From positions 1 to 40,895 of the forward strand of contig WFSI01000038.1 of assembly GCA_015486105.1 (NCBI GenBank): DNA of 40,895 nt, written 5' to 3'. The notes under the pieces are model-generated. The model searched no databases. It was not told the origin of the DNA and saw only the letters and a list, made by a program, of their open reading frames with translations. Position numbers and translations under genes: made by a program. This DNA comes from Aquificota bacterium (GTDB lineage: Bacteria > Thermosulfidibacterota > Thermosulfidibacteria > Thermosulfidibacterales > B14-G1). Position 1 is the first letter of the stretch. Every line of letters starts with the position of its first letter. Shown here one piece after another: positions 1 through 6,106 of this stretch.

Positions 1-1364
1 CCATGGACCAGTACATCCAATTCTGCCTCTTCCTGGATCCTTATGGCCTCTTTTATCTTTTTCTTTATAAATGCTTCGTAGTCTTTCTGGTTTATCTTGC
101 CTTCTCTATAGGCCTTCCTCTTCTCTCTCACATCGGGGGTCTGGGGGAAGCTCCCAATAGTGGTGGTGGGAAACAAGGGGAGATTCAGGTGATCCCTTTG
201 AATATTCTTTCTCTCCAGATACGAAGGGATCCGATAAATAGGTTCGGCCTTGGCCTCCTTAACCCTCTTTCTCACTTCTAAATTTATGCCGAATGCAGCC
301 GAAACCCCTGTTTTCCCTTGCAACTCATCCGCCGATCCTTCCCCCCAAAGCGCTCGGGCTAACAGGGAGATCTCTCTTAGCTTCTCCTGGGCAAAGGCAA
401 GCCTCTCCTTAAGCTCAGGAGGTAGCCCCTCACCCTCTAGGGTGAAGGGCAGGTGGAGTAGGGGTGAGGCATTAGAGATCACCAGTTTAGGGGCCTTCTT
501 TTTTATTTTCTCAAACAGGGAAAGCACTGAATCAAAATGGATCCTCCATGGGCTCCTACCGCTCACCATCCCTGCTATCAGCGTCTTATCGGATGGAAAG
601 CCTTCCCTTTCTAAGGTCTCTATATTTCTTTCACCATGCACCAGATCGAGTCCTATTGAAGCGAAGGGAAGATCGTATAAAAGGGGAAGCCTATCCACAG
701 AGTCATAGTAGGTGAAGAGATGGATCTTTTTTCCTCTGCCCAACTCTCTGTACACTTCTTGAAAGAGCTTCATCTCCTCCTCGGTAAGATCCAGCACTAA
801 GGCAGGCTCGTCCATGTGAACCTCCGAGGTATCATCAAGCAGTTCTTTATATACCGAGGCCAGATTCATCAGGGCATCTGGAAAACCGATATCCTCTTTC
901 AGGCGAGAGAGTTTGAGAAACGTGAAGGGGCCTATGAGATAGGGAATGCCATTTGGATGGGAAATAGAGAGTCCCCCATCTCTCCAGAAAGCGTTTTTCT
1001 TGAAACAGACCTTATCTATGTGAGGCACCAGGTAGTGGTAATTGGTGTTGAACCATTTGGTGAGGGGCAGGGCATCCTTTCCTCTGCAGAGCCGATAGTA
1101 GTCATTTAGACCCTCTGCCTTGTATACCCCCACCATAAGGGCGGTATCGAGCATCTTGTCGTAGAAACTGAGCTCGCCTATGGGGAAGGCATCTACTGAG
1201 TCTGCATAAGCCTGAATTCTCTCCCTTTCCAGGTTCAAAAGGCCCTTTCTCAGCTCATCTTCGCTGAGCTTCCCACTCCAAAATCCCTCAACAAGAAACT
1301 TGTAAGAGCGGTCATGACCTATCCTCGGGAGGCCATAAGCGTATGCTCTTATCTTTCTACTCAT
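1..1364 (-). CDS. metE: Cobalamin-independent methionine synthase MetE (3' end outside window)
   Basis: This reading frame is open to the left edge, which is why the ORF track omits it. I translated it by hand. About 454 of the usual ~750 residues are visible: the whole N-terminal domain (starting MSRKIRAYAYGLPRIG) and the start of the catalytic domain, with TTTIGSFPQTPDVR and then EEAELDVLVHG at the edge. Both are MetE hallmarks. The zinc ligands and most of the active site lie beyond the window. MetE methylates homocysteine with 5-methyltetrahydrofolate without B12. Its ATG shares one base with the TGA of the receptor gene upstream (TGATG), so the two are translationally coupled and both sit behind the cobalamin riboswitch. 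That arrangement predicts expression only when B12 is scarce. The family call is very secure; whether the rest of the gene is intact cannot be seen. Confidence 0.95.
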   Translation of the reverse strand, partial: MSRKIRAYAYGLPRIGHDRSYKFLVEGFWSGKLSEDELRKGLLNLERERIQAYADSVDAFPIGELSFYDKMLDTALMVGVYKAEGLNDYYRLCRGKDALPLTKWFNTNYHYLVPHIDKVCFKKNAFWRDGGLSISHPNGIPYLIGPFTFLKLSRLKEDIGFPDALMNLASVYKELLDDTSEVHMDEPALVLDLTEEEMKLFQEVYRELGRGKKIHLFTYYDSVDRLPLLYDLPFASIGLDLVHGERNIETLEREGFPSDKTLIAGMVSGRSPWRIHFDSVLSLFEKIKKKAPKLVISNASPLLHLPFTLEGEGLPPELKERLAFAQEKLREISLLARALWGEGSADELQGKTGVSAAFGINLEVRKRVKEAKAEPIYRIPSYLERKNIQRDHLNLPLFPTTTIGSFPQTPDVREKRKAYREGKINQKDYEAFIKKKIKEAIRIQEEAELDVLVH

Positions 1365-3394
1365 CAGAATGTCACCTTACCCCCTATATACCACTGGGCA
1401 GTGGGGGCCTCATAGCCCTTCACCTCTTCGTAGTGCCTGTCAAAGATGTTCTGCCCCTTCAGAAAGACCTCGAAGTGGGAATGGACCTCGTAGCTGATTT
1501 TTCCATCCACCACGGTATAGGCATTGGCGAAATAGGGTTTGAGATGGCCAGAGGCATCTCTTCGGTATGAATCCACCCTGTCTCCCACGAACCTGGCACC
1601 TAAGTAAGCCCTTACTTTATCTTTCCAGTTATAAAAGACTGAGGCGTTCCACTGGTTCAAGGGTACCCGCTCCACCCTCACGTGCCGCTCTCTATCATCC
1701 GGGTTGGTGTAAGTATAGTTGGCCTTGAGGATAAGGCCCTTGAAGGGCCTCAATGTAAGTCCAGCCTCTATCCCCTGATCCACAACGGTGGCAATGTTTC
1801 TGTATGTACCCTGCCAGGTTACAGGGTCAATGTAGTATATGATCTTTTTATCAATAGCCTCGTGAAAGAAGGTGAAGTCAAGCGTGAGCCTTTTGGAAAA
1901 GAGAAACTGGCTAAAGCCCAATTCATAGCTTTCTCCCTCCTCCGAAGATAGTCCACGGTTTCCGCCCAAGAACCACCAAGAAGGATTGGGGGGGGCGTAG
2001 AGTTCAAAGAGTGTAGGCGTCCTGAAACCCGTGGCGTATCTCGCCTTGAAGATGGTATCTGTGAATTTCAAGTGGTAGCTTGCACCCAGATTGTATGTGG
2101 TCCTGCCTCCAAAGTCATCGGGGTCATCGTATCTGATCCCGGCCATCAGGGCGAGCCTATCCCACAATCTTAGTTCATTCTGGGCATAGTAGCCGATGAG
2201 CTGCATGGTGTGGGAAGGGAACCTGGACTTGCTCACCCGGATACCCAAAGACCACCCGCCCCAGTACCTGGCAGTTTTGCTCCAATAAGTGCTCTTTCCC
2301 TCGTTCTCCCGATACTCGTAACCCACTACCAGGGTGTCTTTAATACCCTTCCTATCCATCACATGGAGGGTATTCTGCCAGCCTATCTTCCTTATCCTGC
2401 CGGTATAACTGGATTCACTCTTCAACTTGTCTGTAACATATCCACCTCCCCAATCGTAGTGATCGCAGGACTCAGGGTCCCATTTATCGCTGTACTTCCT
2501 TCTGGTATCAGACATCCCCAGCTTTAGCTGGGTCTCCCACCAGTCAAAGGGGAAATAGTCTATAGTGAATGTAGTGATCAGGCGATCGGTCTTCTTATAC
2601 TGGTTGGGATCGTTTCTGGTTTTATAGGCCCTATAATCGAAGTCGTCGTACTGGACATCACCGTTGATAAACCTAAGAGTCCCCTCTAAACGCAGGTTCT
2701 CCAGCAGGTCAACACCTATTTTTGCTGCATAGCTTCCCCTCCAGTACCTGTCGTCCTTGGCAATCCCATTGGTCTCCATGTGAGAAGCAGAAAGGGAATA
2801 GTCCAAAATTCCTACCTTGCCGGATGAAGAAAACCGGGTCTGCCACGTGTCCATAGAGCCTGTATAACCGGATAAAGAGAATGAAGGTTTCTTCTTCCCT
2901 GTCTTCGTTATGATGTTTATCACACCTGCCATAGCATCGGACCCGTAAAGGGGGCTCTCAGGCCCCCGAACAATCTCTATGCGCTCAATATCGTCCACGG
3001 AGAGATCGGAGAAGTCGAAAGCCCCGCCGATGCTCATAGGATCGTTTGCCTCCATACCATCTACCATCACCATCACCCATCTGGAGTCCAGACCACGTAT
3101 CCTTAAAGAGGTAGCTCTGCCTGGTCCTCCATAGGTTTGAATGTAGGAACCCTCCACGTATCTTAGCAGATCAGAGACATTCTCTAAACCGGTGGCCTTT
3201 ATCTCGTCCTCAGTGATCACTGAGCTGGACACAGGAAGGGTCTTGGCCTTTTCCTTTACCCGGGTGGCCGTCACCACCACCTCTTCCATCTTCGCCACCC
3301 CTTTTGGGTTCTCCTGGGCATTTATGGGAAGGACCCATAGAAAAGAGCACAACGCCATCATCAACCACCACCAACACCCTGACTTGATCTGCAT
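1364..3394 (-). CDS. btuB: TonB-dependent outer-membrane receptor, BtuB-like (cobalamin uptake)
   Basis: 676 residues from the chosen ATG. A signal peptide (MQIKSGCWWWLMMALCSFLW, cleavage likely near INAQ) is followed by a TonB box-like EEVVVTATR, a plug domain (about residues 45-165, with RIRGLDSRW and VDGMEANDP) and a 22-strand-type barrel ending in a terminal Phe (GKVTF). The last segment, NIFDRHYEEVKGYEAPTAQW, looks like BtuB. The ORF-track start at 3499 lies upstream of a terminator, so it is rejected. The ATG at 3394 has GGAGG seven bases upstream. The gene follows a cobalamin riboswitch and is coupled to metE, which makes B12 or a corrinoid the likely ligand. Substrate is inferred from regulation and resemblance; another B12-regulated cargo is possible. 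Confidence 0.88.
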   Translation of the reverse strand: MQIKSGCWWWLMMALCSFLWVLPINAQENPKGVAKMEEVVVTATRVKEKAKTLPVSSSVITEDEIKATGLENVSDLLRYVEGSYIQTYGGPGRATSLRIRGLDSRWVMVMVDGMEANDPMSIGGAFDFSDLSVDDIERIEIVRGPESPLYGSDAMAGVINIITKTGKKKPSFSLSGYTGSMDTWQTRFSSSGKVGILDYSLSASHMETNGIAKDDRYWRGSYAAKIGVDLLENLRLEGTLRFINGDVQYDDFDYRAYKTRNDPNQYKKTDRLITTFTIDYFPFDWWETQLKLGMSDTRRKYSDKWDPESCDHYDWGGGYVTDKLKSESSYTGRIRKIGWQNTLHVMDRKGIKDTLVVGYEYRENEGKSTYWSKTARYWGGWSLGIRVSKSRFPSHTMQLIGYYAQNELRLWDRLALMAGIRYDDPDDFGGRTTYNLGASYHLKFTDTIFKARYATGFRTPTLFELYAPPNPSWWFLGGNRGLSSEEGESYELGFSQFLFSKRLTLDFTFFHEAIDKKIIYYIDPVTWQGTYRNIATVVDQGIEAGLTLRPFKGLILKANYTYTNPDDRERHVRVERVPLNQWNASVFYNWKDKVRAYLGARFVGDRVDSYRRDASGHLKPYFANAYTVVDGKISYEVHSHFEVFLKGQNIFDRHYEEVKGYEAPTAQWYIGGKVTF

Positions 3395-3419
3395 TTCATA
3401 ACCTCCTCTAAATTTTTCA

Positions 3420-3458
3420 CAAAAAATCCCCGGCCCTCCCAAAGGGAAAACCGGGGAT
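3420..3458 (-). terminator. Intrinsic terminator between the cobalamin riboswitch and btuB (expression platform)
   Basis: On the minus strand, ATCCCCGG is followed by a short TTTTCCC/GGGAGGG-containing loop region, then CCGGGGAT and a run of six T. This is a strong rho-independent hairpin lying after the aptamer and 15 bases before the btuB Shine-Dalgarno. A competing partner is visible upstream: CGGGGA at 3500-3505 can pair with the 5' arm (TCCCCG) and would act as an antiterminator. The position argues for B12-dependent premature termination. Confidence 0.85.
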
Positions 3459-3537
3459 CGAGTTGTAACCCATACTCTCTCAACCCTCCACAGCCCCATT
3501 CCCCGAGGGCCTTTTACCGGTCAAAAACCGGGTGAGG

Positions 3538-3771
3538 TTTCCCCTGGGCCGGTCTCCTGGCTTCCGGATCACTCTACTCACCGCTCCTTCCCGCTAGTTG
3601 GCTCATGGCTCACAGGTGATGGCACATAGCCTCGAGAAGCACCTTACTTCTTCCCTATCAGCTATCAGCCATGAGCTAATCCAGCAGTGGATAACTGCGG
3701 CTTTCGTCCCCGGTCACAGTGGCGGGTCCGCACCGGATTCTCACCGGACTTCCCGTCACCCAGGGGGGAAA
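3538..3771 (-). promoter_or_regulatory. Cobalamin riboswitch 1 (controls btuB-metE)
   Basis: On the minus strand the aptamer carries the core GACCCGCCACTGTGACCGGG, then GACGAAAGCCGCAGTTATCC, and ends in the B12 box AAGCCAGGAGACCGGCC. The P1 ends pair (TTTCCCC..TGGG with CCCAGGGGAAA), which sets the borders. A peripheral arm between the core and the B12-box half forms a long stem with GCTCATGGCT facing AGCCATGAGC. Known members of this class bind adenosyl- or other cobalamins and switch the downstream gene off. The output here is the terminator at 3420-3458. Confidence 0.96.
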
Positions 3772-3796
3772 TCTGCTTCTGTCAAAGAGCAGTAAG

Positions 3797-3825
3797 AATA
3801 TACCAAACCTGGGGACCTTAGTCAA
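3797..3825 (-). promoter_or_regulatory. Promoter of the riboswitch 1-btuB-metE transcript
   Basis: The minus strand shows TTGACT, exactly 17 bases, then TATATT, a near-consensus housekeeping promoter. The predicted start near 3790 falls about 20 bases before the 5' P1 strand of the riboswitch, as expected. Confidence 0.8.
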
Positions 3826-3885
3826 CCGTGCCTTGGGAAAAGAATTAGCACATTAAGTCTCTCAGGGTGTTGTGTTGGGAAAGGC

Positions 3886-4638
3886 TTATCCTTTCCCTTT
3901 GAGGTTAAATACCACAGGTACCTCTACCCAGAAAGGTACGGCCTCTTTTCCTTTGTAGGCGGGGATAAACCTCCACCCTTTCACTGTTTTTACTGCTGTC
4001 CGGTCCAGGATGGAGTAACCTGATGACTGGACTACCTTTATCTGGGCTACCTTGCCTTCCCTTGAGACCAAAAGCCGGAGGATTAACCTGCCCTGGTATC
4101 CCCTTTTTCTGGCCAAAGGTGGATAGGGGGGTTTTTCCCTCTGGATAGGCACAGGAGGTATTAGTCCTCCTGTGCCTTCCCTTCCTTTACCGCCGTTACT
4201 CTGAAAACCGCTTCCTTTGGGTTCCCAGGCTGCAGGTATGGCTTTTCTTTCCATGGAAGGCCCCGGGGTTAAGGGGTGGGATTCATGGGCCAACCCCTTT
4301 TTTCCTTCGTGGGTGGAAAGACTTGGGGTAGGGGATAGTTTTAGTCTTTGGACCTTCGCCTCCTTCCTTCTTTTGGGAATAGGATGGACTGGAGTCCTTA
4401 CCCTGGCGGTCTTTTCTTCTGTGCTGTTCTTTTCCCTTTTAGCCGGGGTGTGGACATCCCTTTCTATAATCTTTTTGGGCCCTTTTAGCCCCAAAATTCT
4501 TACGTTAAAGAGGTTTCTTCCGGGCCTTTTCAGAGATAAGCCCTGTCCAGGGGGCATAAGGGATATGAGATAGACCATGCATAAATGGAGGAGGAGGGAT
4601 GCTCCCCAGAAGCACCAGCCTTTGTCTTTGAATCTCAT
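3886..4638 (-). CDS. tonB: Energy-transducing protein TonB
   Basis: 250 residues from the ATG at 4638. One N-terminal membrane anchor (GWCFWGASLLLHLCMVYLI, residues ~6-26) is followed by a long Lys/Pro-rich periplasmic spacer and a C-terminal TonB fold: PPYPPLARKRGYQGRLILRL, then VVQSSGYSILDRTAVKTVKGW. It links the proton motive force, through ExbB-ExbD, to outer-membrane receptors; exbBD are not in the window. The track start at 4770 lies inside the riboswitch and is rejected. The ATG at 4638 follows GGGGAAG at six bases. The dedicated cobalamin riboswitch upstream and the B12 receptor downstream suggest this TonB copy is specialised for B12 uptake. The stop codon lies in the loop of a GGGAAAGG/CCTTTCCC hairpin that has no T-run. 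Confidence 0.9.
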   Translation of the reverse strand: MRFKDKGWCFWGASLLLHLCMVYLISLMPPGQGLSLKRPGRNLFNVRILGLKGPKKIIERDVHTPAKREKNSTEEKTARVRTPVHPIPKRRKEAKVQRLKLSPTPSLSTHEGKKGLAHESHPLTPGPSMERKAIPAAWEPKGSGFQSNGGKGREGTGGLIPPVPIQREKPPYPPLARKRGYQGRLILRLLVSREGKVAQIKVVQSSGYSILDRTAVKTVKGWRFIPAYKGKEAVPFWVEVPVVFNLKGKG

Positions 4639-4644
4639 ACTTCC

Positions 4645-4677
4645 CTTCCCCGGCCCCCTGGAAAAGGGGCCAGGAAG
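4645..4677 (-). promoter_or_regulatory. Hairpin sequestering the tonB Shine-Dalgarno (expression platform of riboswitch 2)
   Basis: On the minus strand CTTCC-T-GGCCCC pairs with GGGGGCC-GG-GGAAG around a short loop. The 3' strand holds GGGGAAG, the only well-spaced ribosome binding site for the ATG at 4638. Upstream, CCCTC..GAGGG followed by five T could be a weak terminator, so the mechanism is not settled. The fold was judged by eye. Confidence 0.5.
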
Positions 4678-4730
4678 GAGGAAAAACCCCTCAAGCCCAT
4701 CCCCGAGGGCCTCCTGCAGAGCAGGAAGTC

Positions 4731-4952
4731 TCCTAGGCAGGTCTCCTGGCTTCCGGATCACCCTACTCACCGCCCCTTCCCGCCAGTTAGCCCATCGCTA
4801 ATAGCTCATGGCCCATAGCCTTTAAAAGGCTCTTATCTGGCCATTAACCATGAGCCTCCAGCTAATCCAGCAGTGGATAACTGCGGCTTTCGTCCCCGGT
4901 CACAGTGGCGGGTCCGCGCCGGACTCTCACCGGACTTCCCATACCCAGGGTT
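4731..4952 (-). promoter_or_regulatory. Cobalamin riboswitch 2 (controls tonB)
   Basis: The minus strand carries the same core as riboswitch 1 (GACCCGCCACTGTGACCGGG, GACGAAAGCCGCAGTTATCC) and ends in the B12 box AAGCCAGGAGACCTGCC. Across the ~65-base core I count only about two differences from copy 1. The B12-box half (GCGGTGAGTAG..TGATCCGG) is also nearly the same; only the peripheral arm and the downstream platform differ. P1 is CCTGGGT with GCCTAGG. It probably has its own promoter in the 50 bases after rluD (TTGCCT then a poor -10), but that is weak. Confidence 0.96.
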
Positions 4953-5009
4953 CAAAAGAAGATTTATTCCAGAAAGACTGAAGAGGCAAGGTAGGATTTT
5001 GTTTATGAG

Positions 5010-5975
5010 TTAGTGGGGGAGCGGGATGTTCGCCGCCCGGGCTACCTTTTCCATATCCTGGGGCATTGGAGAAGAAAAGACCATTTCCTCCCCAGTGACG
5101 GAGTGGACAAACTTCATGCGGTGGTGATGAAGGGCTTGGCGTCCTAGGGCCTTGATGGCCTCCCTCAACGGAGGAGCCAGCCTCCTGAGCCCTTTTCCTC
5201 CGTAAAGGGGATCTCCCACGACGGGATGGCCTATATGCTGCATGTGGACCCTAATCTGGTGAGTACGTCCAGTTTCTATCTTAACCTCAACCAGGGAGAT
5301 GTCCTCCCCATGAGTCAGGACCCTGTAGTGGGTAATGGCCTCCCTGCCCCTCTCCACCACGGCCATCTTCTTTCTATTGCCAGGGTGCCGTCCTATAAAG
5401 GTCCTGATGGTACCCTTAGGGTGTCTGGGCACCCCATATACCAGGGCTAAATAAACCTTTTCCACACCTCGGGATTGAAACAAGTTCACCAATGCCTGGT
5501 GGGTTCCCTGGTCCTTGGCCACCACCAGAAGGCCAGATGTATCCTTGTCAAGACGGTGGACGATACCTGGACGCTCCACCCCTCCTATATCCCTAAGACC
5601 ATGGCAGTGGGCAAGAAGGGCGTTTACCAGAGTGTCGTCCTCGTGACCCGGGGCGGGATGAACCACCAGACCGGCAGGCTTTTCTAAAACCAAAAGGTGG
5701 GAGTCTTCATACAGGATGGAAAGCTTCATCTCCAGGGGCACCAACTCCAGGGTCCTGGGGGGTGGAATGGTCACCTCCACCGAGTCTCCTTCCCTCATCC
5801 TTTGTCCCCCCTTTTGGGCTTTAACCCCGGCTACTTTCACCAGCCCGTCATCAATAAGGGCCTTTATCCTGCTACGGCTGAAGCCCCCCAGGCAGACCTC
5901 TAAGAAGCGATCAAGCCGCACTCTTGCAGCCTCCCTATCTACTGTGAAGTGCCTAATTTCTTCCCCAGCTCCCAT
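5010..5975 (-). CDS. rluD: RluD-family 23S rRNA pseudouridine synthase
   Basis: 321 residues, normal for RluA/RluD enzymes. An N-terminal S4 RNA-binding domain (residues ~18-75, VRLDRFLEVCLGGFSRSRI) precedes the catalytic domain. That domain carries the signature HRLDKDTSG (residues 140-148), with Asp143 as the expected nucleophile, and later GRTHQIRVHMQHIGHPVVGD. The family makes pseudouridines in helix 69 of 23S rRNA (positions 1911/1915/1917 in E. coli); the exact target here is inferred from the S4 domain and closeness to RluD. It lies 35 bases upstream of the tonB riboswitch on the same strand, so read-through into the riboswitch is possible. Confidence 0.9.
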   Translation of the reverse strand: MGAGEEIRHFTVDREAARVRLDRFLEVCLGGFSRSRIKALIDDGLVKVAGVKAQKGGQRMREGDSVEVTIPPPRTLELVPLEMKLSILYEDSHLLVLEKPAGLVVHPAPGHEDDTLVNALLAHCHGLRDIGGVERPGIVHRLDKDTSGLLVVAKDQGTHQALVNLFQSRGVEKVYLALVYGVPRHPKGTIRTFIGRHPGNRKKMAVVERGREAITHYRVLTHGEDISLVEVKIETGRTHQIRVHMQHIGHPVVGDPLYGGKGLRRLAPPLREAIKALGRQALHHHRMKFVHSVTGEEMVFSSPMPQDMEKVARAANIPLPH

Positions 5976-6106
5976 TTTCCCTTATGATTTCCCTACCGAT
6001 GCTATCTAATAAATCAGGGGTAACTTCCAGAGAGTCCAAATTACAGGGCTTGTAATACAATCCCCCCATGATCAGGATCATCTCAGGCATGGCGGGAAGA
6101 ACTTTG

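Noticed and set aside
3395-3499. N-terminal extension of the receptor to 3499
   Set aside because: It would place the start upstream of the riboswitch terminator; the ATG at 3394 has a proper RBS and begins a signal peptide.
3877-3897. GGGAAAGG/CCTTTCCC hairpin as tonB terminator
   Set aside because: It includes the stop codon in its loop and has no T-run on the minus strand; left as a remark only.
4639-4770. N-terminal extension of TonB to 4770
   Set aside because: It reads through the cobalamin aptamer; a TonB anchor begins at 4638.
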